Source: Dipylidium caninum
Taxonomy: Eukaryota > Platyhelminthes > Cestoda > Cyclophyllidea > Dipylidiidae
DNA length: 64,000 nt
Assembly: GCA_017562135.1 (NCBI GenBank)
Contig: QEYB01000713.1
Coordinates: forward strand, 186,001 to 250,000
Reading direction: 5' to 3'
Shown: positions 1 to 12,236 of the stretch, piece after piece
Numbering within the stretch: the first letter of the stretch is position 1
How the letters are laid out: each line of letters begins with the position of its first letter
Program-made: the position numbers and the translations under genes
Notes under the pieces: generated by a model
Databases searched by the model: none
Told to the model about the DNA's origin: nothing
Seen by the model: only the letters and a program-made list of their open reading frames with translations

Positions 1-252
1 AAGAGGCAGGGGAAGGAGGAGAAGAAAGAGGGGCTAATGTCGTGGACCATTCGGGACGATGAAATGTTTCGGACTCAGTGAACCGCCTTCAGTAGACAGC
101 GATGGGGGATAGTTGGGAGAGGGTGAGTTTGAAGGAGAGGGATGGTGACAGGCGAAAGACGAGGGGAAGGAGGAGTGGAATGATGGAGCGAGGCAGTGAA
201 TGAACGAGGTGGGTTGAAGAAGCGAGGTAGTATAAGCGGATGGAGGTCTGGG
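1..252. repeat. Left arm of a long inverted repeat (cut by window edge)
   Basis: The reverse complement of this block matches 8649-8900 at 251 of 252 positions by direct base-by-base reading; the one difference is at position 235, opposite 8666. The inner edge is sharp at 252/8649, where similarity stops. The outer edge is off the window, so the true arm length is unknown. The sequence is non-coding in appearance, pyrimidine-rich on one strand and purine-rich on the other. It could be a terminal or subterminal repeat of a mobile element, a recent inverted duplication, or an assembly duplicate. Confidence 0.95.
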
Positions 253-2090
253 AATGAAGCTGGGATCAGTCGAATTATCAGCACCCCCATTTGATACATA
301 AGGTTATCCGCCCACCCAGTCGCTAATCCAACCTTCTGCACCCACATTCATCACCCGAACAGGAAGAGGCCCAAATACACGGCATGTTTGTTTACACAGT
401 CCTGTCGGCGATGAGAAACAAAGCACCCGGTAAATGAACGGTTGCCTTGCCAATGCGCCCATGTCCACCAGTCGAGGCAACCGCCTGTCGCGACCGCTCT
501 GCTCCAGCTGCTTGGGGTGGAAACGTTGAGAAATGACCAGATCCTGTCCCAGGTGCTCCTCTCCTGTCAGCCGAGTCCCAAATTCCCCTTTAAGTAAACA
601 TCCAACGTGTGGGTGTGTGTGTGCACAAGGGGCTAAGCCAAATAGCGGGTGGGAGGGAGCTTCATGCCGACTGAAGCCTGAGTTATGGGCTGTTAAATGA
701 TGTCTCCCGTCTGGACAGTTGGTTAACCAAGGGGTCAAGGGACTACAACAACAACAAAAACAACAACGATCAGGGTAATGAATATCGGATGAGCAGATGG
801 AGTCGAAACATGGTACTTTCAGAGCCAACTTCCGTGTATTAGAAAAAGGTCCACGAAGGCAGGTGGAAATGAGGGATGGACCGGACCGTGGTTAGTCCGC
901 CGGCCTCTCTCGCCTGGTGGAGAGAGTCAGACGGATGAAGGAGGAGACGACGAAGGCAAAAGACTGTCGAACTTCCGCCAGGCGCCATCAGTTTCACGCG
1001 TCTTGGTTTGGCGGCCTTCCAACGAAGCATATTTACACACGAACACTTATAGATGGACGATTTAAGTGGTCTTTACTCGACCTCTTCCACTTTCTGTCCC
1101 CATGTTGGGGACATTGTTTTCGTAATTTCCAAAAAACACCAATATTTACCGGGAGATCGCTATGCTCACTGAGGAAATCCACGCACATTACATACTCGGG
1201 CCACTCTTTCCTCTCCCTTCTACTTCCCAACCCAAAGACGGCCGCCACAATTGTGTTCTGGGATTTTACCCCACCGCCATGCCAACGGCCTCGTATGCGC
1301 TCAGCAAAAACCAAATCGGGAGGAGACAGGGCACCGCCTGCGGGAACAGCAACAGCGACAACCACCGGGACGTGTGACACGGGAATGGGCAAAACAACAT
1401 CAGCGCCAATATCCGCAACCCCCGCTTGGCCACTGTGATGTGAAGGTGGACTGTTTTCGCACCGCCTCGAGTCTCAGAGAATGCCACACAAACTGCGCGC
1501 TGTATTCGCTCCTCCAACTGGAACACGCAATTTCAGAAATTTGAGATGCGCCCTCACCACCTCCTCTTTCGGCAGGGTGGGATCTGTGAGCAGAAAGCCC
1601 GGTAAAACGATATTCCTTAATTGCGCATTTCACTACACCCTGACACCGTGTCACCCACGTTGTCCCACGGGGAAGCGTGCAACTCGTTTGACGGGAACAG
1701 TCGTCCCACCGAGGGCGAAATCATGAGAGGAGGTATCCGCCTGTCATGCCACAAAAAACTCGTTAGTCTCAAGGCAGCAGTCATCGTCCAGGCGTGAGAG
1801 CCGACGTGCCCGAGGCGAAATTACAGGTTTTCTTCCCTCCTCTCTCCTATAATGACGACTTTCATACTGCGTAGGTCGCCAATTGCCCTTTCACTCCCCT
1901 TTTTTCAGGATTTTGTGGACCCTAATCCTAGAGTCACGTGGTCGTAAATGTGAAGTGGATCTTACATCAAAAGTAGGAGGAAGACCGACCCTCCGCTTGA
2001 GGGGGGGCACCTGGTCCTCTTCCACCTTTCGGGTCCGCTGGCCAAATGTGACTCTACAGAGGCGACACACCAATTTCCCGCGGCCAGGTG

Positions 2091-2115
2091 TATATATATA
2101 TATTTATATATATAT
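2091..2115. repeat. (TA)n microsatellite
   Basis: A run of alternating T and A with one interruption at 2103-2104. Confidence 0.9.
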
Positions 2116-2694
2116 GACTCGCATAAAACGGATCTTCCATTTTGTCACCGGTGATTAATAAGGTCAAAGGGAACGTCTGCGCTGCATCGGTTTCCACGTG
2201 GACCGCGTCGCATGAAGCGCCGGAGGTGTGAACTGGTGGTTCTGGGGGTCAATCCGACCTGGACGTGTGGTCAACTGGCCGTCCTGGGCGGAGGAGTTTA
2301 AATTCGCCCCCAGCGTCCCCACTACCTCTCCTCCAGAGCGACCGCAGTGTCTTGTGCCCCGTAAGCGGCTTTCGAGGAGACTGGCACCGATCCCCCTTCA
2401 ATTTAACCTCAAACCGGGGTTTTACACCAGCGACAACCTTTCAAAGGTCATGTGGCACAATAGAATCGCCATGGGGTGAATCTGATCTACACGGATGTTC
2501 CATCCTGCAGCACTTGCTCTCGACTTGAGGCTACTGAACCGGCAGAACGCAGCGATGAGTGGACGAGAACGCAGTTTGGCTGGGGGAATGGGCGTTAAGA
2601 GAGCGAAAGCGGTCGGCAGTATTTCGAGCGCTGAGACTAGTGGGATGTGGACCGCCTCCCCGCCACACCGCCTCCCCCTGCCACATACAGTCAA

Positions 2695-2713
2695 ACACAC
2701 ACACACACACACA
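2695..2713. repeat. (AC)n microsatellite
   Basis: About nine uninterrupted AC units. Confidence 0.9.
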
Positions 2714-5700
2714 AACCTCCTCGGCGCTGCAGTCGCCCGTCCCGCCAGCCTGGAGGCGGGTGTGGACACGTTTCGAGTCGTCTCAACACGCCGCAAGTGC
2801 AGACCTCAGCAAATCGCATGGCATCGCATCATACTGCGCCTCACCGTCTCACGTGACTCCACTGTGCTAATAGAATTTTGACTCGTCTTTCGCCACCATC
2901 GGAAGCTTGAGTCAAAACCATCGTGGCGTCAACCGCCACAATCCGGCACTTCCTGGCTGTTCAACGGAGAAAACTAAACTGTGTACTTCATCGTAAGACA
3001 CGACTCAGAATGCCCAGGGGGATGGTGGGACCGACGCCCCACGTCGATAGACACAAGGAGGCTGAAAGACAACGAAGTAACTAATTTCAATCGCCAACTC
3101 CTTCCCACATCGACTCGCTGAATTTAAGTAGATGATTTCACATCTTATGAGTGAGTGGCTCGAGTGTTTGGACGTTGAACTTGTGTTTGTTTTGGACGAA
3201 GGTTCAAAGGTTGGGTGGTCTCCTTTCAGACAGAAAATGCCCGAACGCCAGCCACTAATGCCAAGTCCTCTTGTTACGGCGTTTCCTACTTACAATGAGT
3301 ATTAAAAGCCAAATTGACGCTGTCTGCACCGCCTCACCCGCCCTGATACGCCCAACATTCCCTTCAACGCCCCCGGTGTAACTCCACAGATGCGCGAAGT
3401 CGGTGGACGAACTCAGTGCCAGATTAGGTCGGAATTTACAAAAGTCATTTGCGAAAGTTGATAGTGATTTGAGGGTGAAAGAGCCCACAGCAAAATAGCT
3501 TTAGTTGAGCACATAAAGACGCGGTAAATTTCTGCAAGCCAACAAAGCGGCGTTCGTTTCAGAGGAGGAAGTTTGCCGAGTTTTCAAGTGGTTCTGAGAC
3601 ACGCAGGTGAGAAAAAGGCGGGTACGGGAAGAACACCCCCCTTAATTTGAGGACCATTAGAGCCACAGCGAGAGAGGGCGGCGGACAGCGGACGGCGGTC
3701 GGCAAGGGCGTGTAGTGGTACCGCAAATATGCTAATTCGTTCGGCGGAAATGGACTACCTGCGGTTAAAGCACTAATTTATTCGGTTGAAGAGTTGAGTA
3801 TTTGGCTCCATCGCCCTTCACCCGCACCACATTGCGGCTTCAGACGCTCTCACCTCCCCATTCGTTCAGCCTGCCTCGCGGTATTACGAAGTCCGGAGGG
3901 TTTCGCCGTCACCTCGCGGTCTCCACTTTCACTTGCAATATGTCGAGGTTTCATGCCGTGTGAAGGTTGGAAAATTTGGGCTGTTTCTTGAGGGTTGTGC
4001 GGCCTCGACGCATAAAATACCGGACAGAGAAGGGTAAACCTGGTTTCGCCTTCAAATCTCCATTAGCAACAGTCCCCCTGCACGCTGCTGAAGGCCACCA
4101 GGTGACCTTGAAGGCACTCTCGCTCCAGACAGGCGTGGCCGCCCATAGTCCAGCTGCTTGTCAAGGTTACCGGGCTTTTGAGAGGAGGAATTCCCCGGAC
4201 TGCATGAGGTTTCCATGCCTTAACGCAAACCTTCCCGTTACGTCGCCAATTTGCCTATTCACAATGCGGTCCAACGGAGCTGTAGGGGTAAGAAGAAAAA
4301 GAACTAACCTTTACGCAAATTTCGCTTGTTGCTCAGTCGACTCCAGGCGACGTGAACTTGATCCTCAGAAGAGGATGTCTTTTTGCTCTTTTTTTTATTT
4401 GGTCCTACACACAAAGAAATGGAAAGTTGTCCCCACATGTCGCGATCCAACAGAGGAGACTGAAAAACATGCGCAATTCCCGAGACTTTCGCCTATTCAG
4501 AAGTTCTTGCGCTAATTATATCTTCCCTACTAAACTCCCCACCTGGTGGTCCGTGAAATTCCGCACATAGAATGACGAATGGGTCAGAACATGAACACAA
4601 TGGCTCTTGTTTCAAGGCGAGATGAGATCCACCCAGTTTATTCTTGTGTCGATACAGGCAATTGTGTGCAACCTGACATGGTGCAAACCACTCTGAGGTG
4701 GAGACACCGCCGCCAGTGTGCACGGCTCACTAAGGAGTGTCAACTTTTAACAGCTAACATATAACCCCTATTTTCGTCTGATTGGCTTTGCAAGTGCACT
4801 TCTGCACCACAGCAGAGGTGCGTGCTCTTGCAAAAATGTGCAGAACTTTTGTGAAAGGCTTAAAAAGGCACTAAGACTTGCATTTCCATGCGAGGAGGCC
4901 ACGCGATAGAAGTAATAAGATAGCAGTGATGCAGGAGTCTTCCCTTGTCAATTTGGCAATCTCAAATAGGCACGGGGGGCTACTTGATGGATTTTGTCGA
5001 GCCCTGGTGGAGTCTCTACGCAAACGGAATCAAGAGGATATGCCAATTGCTCGTACACTTTGTTATTAAAACCATTCGATTTAAAGGCAGCTCTTTGGAG
5101 GCCTTTGAGAGGGTCTTTAAAGAATCCTTCGCCTTGAAGGGCTACGTGCTTCCCCCCCAGCAGTTTGAAATGAGCAAAAGGCGATTTGTCAGCGGTTCTA
5201 ACAGAGTCGGACATCTCAAAATTCTCGTGCAATTTGTTCTCCAGGTGATGAGCAGCGACCGGGGAAAGTAGGAGAATGCGTTATTGTAGTTGTCTGGACA
5301 ACTGCACAGACAAGCTCATAAATTGCAGACATTTCGATACTCAGCCGAAATGTGCTTGCGGGCGTGGGGGTGTGCGCGGGTCGGTGTCTGTCTGTGGGTG
5401 TGAGCGTGTGTGGGTAAGTGCATCGAGTTCTTTGTTGTTGGCGTTATTGTCAGTGTGGCTGTTCCCGATGAAAAGACAACAGCCTAGTCGGGCTGGCGAC
5501 TTAACTGGCGATCTCGATGTCTCGCTCGCCTCTCCCTTTCGCCTCTCTGTCTCGCCTCTCTCTCTCTGGCCTCTCGTCCTCACCTCTCTCATTAATACCC
5601 CTCTTCTCCGGCCATCCATCGCCGCCACTTAGAAAAACCTATCCCCCTTTAGGCCTTTTTAATGCATCATTCCTTAACCAAGTCCATGCCTTCCAAGAAA

Positions 5701-8648
5701 CGCACACGACGTTAAGGCATCGCCGACAACGTGTTGAAACGCGAAGTAGACCCGCATTGAACTCCTTCAACTGCACAAGGCGGAGAGACCTTCAGTCACT
5801 TTTACACCCACCCAAGACGAAATGCTGACTTGCTGACACAGGAGTTGACAGGAGTAAAGTGCACTTTGATTAGAAAGCACCGGTTTGGCAACCATTTGAC
5901 TTGCGCGCTGAACTAAGGCCTGCAACAGCCTCTACTGGATTTTGCCGCCTTATGCAATCAAAAGTCCACTTGAAGTGTCTGAGCTCAACATTGGGGGTCA
6001 GATGGCGGCAAATGAGTAGAATCTCCCGCCTCAATAATCGTGAGGGGAAGGAAGGAGGACCTTCACTGAAGAGGTGTTCTTTTGAGCTACGTGGCACCCA
6101 CTATGTGTTTGTGTTGATGACTTTGCGTTTAAGTTACCAAGTCGCGGGTGGAATACAAACGGACCGAGCGTGGATTGTTGTGAGGCTGAAACTCTCTCAT
6201 TCACAATCACCACTTTTATGGCCTTTCCGACCAGTCACAGTCGAAAGGGGCGTGCTTTTTCCACCCTCTCCGTTACCCTCGTCGAGTGCTCGCCTATGAA
6301 AGACTCATTTACACCCAACTCCGAGGCCGTGAGATTGCGATTTTATGGAGGGCAAATGAGGCAAAGTGGTTGGCGTTATAACTTTGCTGCTGGCTTAATA
6401 CTTCCCTCTTGTCGTAAATCTCCCTGCTGATCGTTCAACCACTCAGGCTACTCGGTCGACACTCCGCTTCCTGAGGAGTCTACCCGAGCCAGAGACAGGT
6501 GGACTCGGACTGGAGTGATTATTCAACTAAACCCATTTGATGAAACCAAAAAATCCAACCTTTGCCACGGTTTCACACTTCAAACTGCAAGGTGTAAGAT
6601 TTATTCCCATCGTTAAAAGTTAATCCTCATAAGTGAATCACAGTTAGGATCTTTAACATCTCGCAGTGTGGGCTGACAGCCAGTAGCACCTGATCGCTTG
6701 CGTCACTTGTCGTAAAGCAACGCTTCATCGTTCATTTACGACGCCTAACAGAAGTAGAAAGTCTTGTTGCTACGGCTACCGGCAAACTCACCGTGGTTTA
6801 ACCCCATATGGCGAGTCGTCTCCACCTTCCAGCTCCAATCGGCAGAGTAAACTTACAGGGTCGGAAAAATTCCCCAAATAAAAATGCTAAAATACTCAAG
6901 TGACAAGTAAAACCTCACCACCAACCTAACGACATTCGAATGTCCCGCTTGTGCGGACTGTTGTCAGTCACTATGATGAGTGACGTGGGTGACCAAATGC
7001 GGAGGAAAACGGAGACAAACTGACGGCTGACGGCCAAACTGCTGAGCCATGTCAAAATCAAAAAGTTGTCCGTTAACTTGTCACCTTAGCTGGGGAATGT
7101 AGCAAAAAGAGGGACAATTTGATTAGTGTCAGCGGATAGCGACGAATGGATCAAATAATCCGTCAAGAGGAGGGTCTGTTGCTGGAGGGGGATGAGGCGT
7201 TGTTCCCCTGGTGGCCACCTCAATTCCCCCTGGCCTTGGCGAAAGCAGTAGTTTTGTGGCATTGACAATGCATCACCTTCATTGAAGTGATATTTTAGCG
7301 TTGTAATAATTCTCCTTTTCTACAGGTGCATCGCAAATTGACTGTCCTCAGCATTTCATAAATAGTAGCAGGACTTGACCTTTACGCTAAAATCTGTCAG
7401 CTAGTCGTCGCCGAGCTCCCCACCGCCCACCCCTCGCCGCCAGCCCATCCCCTGCCTGTGCCATCCCAGAAACAGGAAATTACCTCAATAATAATTAAAG
7501 ACAGTTTTCACTTCCGTCCCGAAAGTCATCGCAAAGTCACAACAACCCTGGTGTCCACTGTTTACCCCTGCATGGCTGCAAGGGGTTGGGCGCGAGCGGG
7601 TCCGTCGGTGGCCAAGAAGACCGAGAGATCGGGCGGCCAGGAGTCCGTCGAGTCTTCACGCCGCAGATGGAGAGAAGGGGGTGCGGTACCACACCGCGAG
7701 AGTGTGTGCATTGTTTCGGTGAGCGTTAGAGAATAGATGAGAGCGGCCCACAAAGTCTGGAAGCCGTAGCACTGCCCCTGGGCGGGGTATCGAGGTGTCA
7801 CTTCGATTGCCCACTGCACACCCCCTTCAACAGGGTGTGGGAGGCAGTGACACATGCAGCGCAGAAGTGAAGAGAGGTGAAATGTGCTGGAAGTAATTGA
7901 AATGGGGAAGATGGGGAGGAGGTAAAAGAAGAGGCGAAGTGAAGGGCGGAGAAATTAATGTCTTTCTCAATCCACTAGTTCTGTTCCGTAGAATAGGGCT
8001 TCTTTGAGGGATGACGGTAAACGAGGGAGTGCGAAGTTAGATGTGTTGGGATGTGGGTTGCGTGGCAGCAAAAGTGGAAAGTGAGACATATGAAGACGGT
8101 GGAGACGTTGACTGAAACAATCCGGAATCACGTGCCTACGAGCCGGCCGAAATGAACGAGGTATAATTACGCTATTCTTTCCAATTTTATCACCGATTCT
8201 GATGGAAATATTCCCTTCTGTAGGGCTTACCTCTGATGTCTACGCTTTCTCTCATCTCCCATTTCCGAGGGGGCAGAATAGGCCGTCGGGACAAATTAAC
8301 ATGCATGCAAGAGACGGCTAACAAAAGAGGAATGAGGAAATGATGGACAAGTGAGATTAATCCGTCATCGAGGTTAAGGAGTTGGAAATTTGCGCTGTCT
8401 GCGTGATGCTAGTTTGCGTAATGGTCCACATGATTTAGCGGTTTAATACTTCATTTGTTTATATAAATAAACAGTCCTGTCCCCGGCCTATCTCCTGAAT
8501 CGGTTTCAGTTTTTTGTAGGTGAAATAGAGACAAATGAATGGAAAGAATAGTCATTCACCAGCCTTTCTCTACCCGCAGCATCTGTTCATCTTGCGCACG
8601 CCCAAGCTGCAGAGGAGGACGGTCGTAATTGGACGTTTTTTCTCCTCC

Positions 8649-8900
8649 CCCAGACCTCCATCCGTTTATACTACCTCGCTTCTTCAACCCACCTCGTTCA
8701 TTCACTGCCTCGCTCCATCATTCCACTCCTCCTTCCCCTCGTCTTTCGCCTGTCACCATCCCTCTCCTTCAAACTCACCCTCTCCCAACTATCCCCCATC
8801 GCTGTCTACTGAAGGCGGTTCACTGAGTCCGAAACATTTCATCGTCCCGAATGGTCCACGACATTAGCCCCTCTTTCTTCTCCTCCTTCCCCTGCCTCTT
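8649..8900. repeat. Right arm of the long inverted repeat
   Basis: This is the reverse complement of 1-252 with a single mismatch. The inner boundary at 8649 is abrupt. The outer boundary cannot be set, because its partner sequence lies left of the window; similarity may continue past 8900. Confidence 0.95.
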
Positions 8901-8952
8901 ACCACTCGTCTGTCACTGTCTTCCTCTGCCCTTCACACTCCACTCGCTCACC

Positions 8953-9024
8953 ACTCACCCACTCACCCACTCACCCACTCACCCACTCATCCGCTCACCC
9001 ACCCATACACACACAAACACACAC
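8953..9024. repeat. 8-bp CCCACTCA tandem array followed by a CA-rich tract
   Basis: About five tandem units of the octamer run from 8953 to 8990. They degrade into CCGCTCACCCACCC and then a CA-rich tract at 9007-9024. The array starts about 50 bp outside the right inverted-repeat arm. Confidence 0.85.
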
Positions 9025-9206
9025 TTCAGCAGAACGCTGACTCGAGAAGAGGCGAGGGCGTCCCCTCTCACCGCAACCACGGAGGAGACGACAACCACGA
9101 GGGCACCACTTCTCCGAGTCAGAATTACATCTCGTTGAGAGGTGCGATGTTTCCTCATCCGCCCAAGGTGTCTTCAACGGACACACATTGTGTCCCCTGC
9201 TTCGTC

Positions 9207-9256
9207 GGAAGAGGAGGAAGAGGAAGAGGAGGAGAGGAAGAGGAAAGAGAAGAAAG
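9207..9256 (+). repeat. 50-base purine tract (GAGGAA type)
   Basis: All bases on the plus strand are G or A, with imperfect GAGGAA units. Confidence 0.85.
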
Positions 9257-9455
9257 CACAACGTGTTGTCGTGGAAGGTGATGGTTTGCACACCACACTC
9301 CACAGATGAGTCATTAAGCAATCATGAAACGCGATGATGGCGATGGTGGCGACGGGGATGGTGGCGACGCTGATGGTGGCGGCGGTGTCACAGGCACCAG
9401 GTGCAGTAGCGCTGCTCCTCCAAACACCTCAACGGCGTTCTGTCAGACGGTGGGG

Positions 9456-9481
9456 GTGTGTGTGTGTGTGTGTGTGTGTGT
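9456..9481. repeat. (GT)n microsatellite
   Basis: About 13 uninterrupted GT/TG units, continuing into T- and G-rich sequence. Confidence 0.9.
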
Positions 9482-9605
9482 TTGTGTTTGTTGGGGGGGA
9501 AGGAGGAGGATGGACGACTGAGGTGAGAGTGGTGAGTTGAGAGACTGGAAGCACTGCAGACGTGGACGAGGTCAGTGGAGAGCAGAGTAGGAGTGGAAGC
9601 ATGTT

Positions 9606-9655
9606 GGATGGTAGATGGCGGATGGTGGATGGTGGATGGTGGACGGTGGACAGTG
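9606..9655. repeat. GGATGGT heptamer tandem repeat
   Basis: Several 7-bp units of the form GGATGGT or GGACGGT, progressively diverged at the right end. They produce low-complexity W-M-V-D-G open frames on the plus strand that should not be read as genes. Confidence 0.8.
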
Positions 9656-9673
9656 GACGCTGGATTGCGGGCT

Positions 9674-9782
9674 GGGGAGGAGGAGGAGAAGGGAGAGGAG
9701 GGGGAAGGGGAAGGGGAAGGGGAAGGGGAAGGGAAAGGGGAGGGGGAGGGGGAGAGGGAGGGGAGGAGGAGGGGGAGGGGGA
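9674..9782 (+). repeat. 109-base uninterrupted purine tract with GGGGAA hexamers
   Basis: Every base on the plus strand is G or A. The central part (about 9700-9733) is a clean GGGGAA tandem array, and the rest is AGGGGG and GGAGGAGG variants. Many runs of four or more Gs make this a candidate for quadruplex or triplex structure. Antisense poly-proline open frames here are repeat artefacts. Confidence 0.9.
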
Positions 9783-10922
9783 TGGGGATGGGGAGGGGGC
9801 CGGGAGAAGGACAGGACGTCATCTTGTCGTACACCGTGGTTGTGATGATGCTGGGACTTGAGTCCCGCGAAAGTGAACGTTTGCTTTAGTCTACAACTAT
9901 GTCGACTTTTGCCAAGATGTTGACTGAGAGGGTGAGCAGCCATCGAGGCTCTCGTTTGGCTTCCCGTAAAACAAAATGAAGTAAACTTGGCACTTATAAA
10001 CCTTTCCGTGTGAGGCTCCTCATGACACCTGTCGAGGCGATTTAAAGTAAAGCCATTTTGACCTGTCGTCTCGTACGAGAAAGAGGAGAGCGCAACGGTT
10101 GCGCGTCAACTGCCTCTGTTGGAGTCTCACGCTTCACTGACGAGCTGTGCACACGCCGATAAAACCAGAGAAGTAAACATTTCTTCCTGTTAGTATGCAT
10201 AGATTTGCTCCAAATGAGTTGTAACATCTGCCCAACTCGCCGTCGCCGCGGCGGCCTCCCTCTCCTCCTCTAAAAGCCTACTTTACAGCCACACAACTGT
10301 GACTATTCCCATTCACGTTCACAGATCCCCAGGCGAAGTGTGTCCTGGCGCTCCGACTTTTCCATCCCTAATTGGTTTAAATAACAGAAGAGACTAGCTA
10401 ATTTTCTCTTTTCTATGAGGCTTCACCTCCAGAATCTATCACGGTGCTGTTTCCTCCTTTCTTCTTGATGGGGTATTGCGTTAGCAAAACTTGCTCGTCA
10501 GTGGGAAATGGCCAATATTTCACACACTAATGAAGATTTCCATTCCCTTCTGTTAGACTCATTAAACGACTCTGACAATTGAAGTTTACCACGTTCAACG
10601 AAGCTGAAGTGTGCGATGGCCCTAACCGCAGTAGCCGGAGGTTATCAACATTCTGTTGAAGGCTTTTTCGCTGTTACTGTGACGCATCCTCCTGTAGGCA
10701 GTGCTAATCAACGACCTTCGGGGAAAGGAAATGCAATTAGCTATTTTTCGAATGGATCGCATGGTCGAAACCCTCCTCTGCACGATTGGTCAGCGTCTCC
10801 TGTCATTCGCCACTTAAGCAGGCTACTTCGATCACGAATGGGGACATGAAACAAATCATTATTAATTCCCTTGTTCATCTACTTGTTACATTAGCGCTTA
10901 ATGCCCAAGAATTGTTGATTTT

Positions 10923-10940
10923 GGAGAGAGAGAGAGAGAA
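10923..10940. repeat. (GA)n microsatellite
   Basis: About eight GA units followed by an imperfect purine tract. Confidence 0.85.
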
Positions 10941-12154
10941 GGAGGAGAAGGCCTCTTAAATGGCTTTGTTAGGTGACAGAATATCGAAACCCGGGACGTT
11001 CTATAAGGCTCACTGCCTTTCCAATTTAACTTGGATTGCGTAGTTGTCATGCGACGCTCATTTTGCTTCCACGTTAAAATTCGAGGACTCTTGAAAGTTT
11101 AAAGCTTCAGTCGCCATGATTTCTCTCGCATGCCTCTTCACCTTGACGCGGGAGTCTCCGCCACCGTGTGAGAGTGGTACGAGGCTACGCAACCCTGCAT
11201 ATGTGATAAGCCTGAGCTCGAGGAATTTTCAGGCTCATGAACCATTAGCCCCACTTCCTATAACACGGTATTTGGACCTTTCAATTTGGCATGTGAGGCA
11301 GGCAGGTCTCCATCTCTCCTCGACGCCAAAGTTGAGGACTTAAACCTGGCTCTTGGACATAACCAATCTTTCCATCAGGTCGATTTGCTGTAATAAGTAG
11401 GATCGTACCGTGAAAATTTCAATTTCAACAAACCTTACTTCACTTAACCCACTGGTCTCAAAATCTTAATAATATGCATTGTTTGATGTATATTAACCGT
11501 TTTATCTAGTATAAAAATAAATTATCTTTTTCCCCTATATCGAAGGTTATTTTTGTCAAAATGTGAAATAAATTTTAACAGTCACAGGCGCTAAAAAAGT
11601 CTTTATTTGTGCCCCAGCCAGAGGACTAAATTCCATTTTGGGAACAGTGACAAAACCCCGCGCATGGCATTCAGCAATCGATCGTCTATCGATTAAAGTG
11701 TCTCCTATCTGCGTCCAATAATCAATAATGATGTGGATAACACTCAGGTAGGTCTGGTGAAAGAAAAGTGGTGAAAAAAGTGACGATTATGTCAATGACT
11801 GCGGAGAATTAAAAATTGTTCGGCAAAAATGTGTTATTAGAAGTGGAAATTTTCAGCTTCTCCTCGCCTCCAAAATGGCACGCTCAGGAGGACTTGTAGT
11901 CAATAATATGCGGTTATTTTGAAGGGAGGGAGAGGCACAGGACGGCATCGCTATTGACTTGACTAACTGTTACACTCGCTCTGAATGCAACGTTTCTGCC
12001 AGCGGCAGATTGCGTTGTCACTAATCAAGCCACTTAAGTCAAGCATAAAAGTGCCAATCATGAGTCTGGAAATACCATTTTGTAGGGCTGCCAATTGTCG
12101 AAATCACAACAGACTTGGTGGGGAAGAGCACAGAGTAAGGGGAGGGTACAAAGC

Positions 12155-12236
12155 AAAGGGAGAGGGGAGGGGAGAGGGGAGAGGGGAGAGGGGAGAGGGG
12201 AGAGGGGAGAGGGGAGAGGGGAGAGGGGAGAGGAGA
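12155..12236 (+). repeat. 7-bp GGGGAGA minisatellite
   Basis: An 82-base all-purine tract made of about ten nearly perfect GGGGAGA units. Its translation gives GERGEGR-type or PLSPLPS-type low complexity on the two strands. G runs every 7 bases give quadruplex potential. Confidence 0.92.

Larger units (their letters stand above)
253..8648. other. Interval between the inverted-repeat arms, no gene recognised
   Basis: The 8.4 kb holds scattered open frames up to 182 codons (for example 3967-4515 plus, 304-828 minus, 917-1438 plus). None shows a recognisable domain, and their lengths are within chance expectation. I looked for transposase or reverse-transcriptase motifs because of the flanking inverted repeat and recognised none. 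Short simple repeats occur at 2091-2115 and 2695-2713. Confidence 0.6.

Noticed and set aside
304..4515. Open frames of 170-182 codons at 304-828, 917-1438 and 3967-4515
   Set aside because: No domain, no consistent splice context, and lengths expected by chance given the number of frames in 64 kb.
9562..9943. Glycine/arginine-rich and serine/proline-rich open frames on both strands
   Set aside because: They are translations of purine-rich simple repeats.
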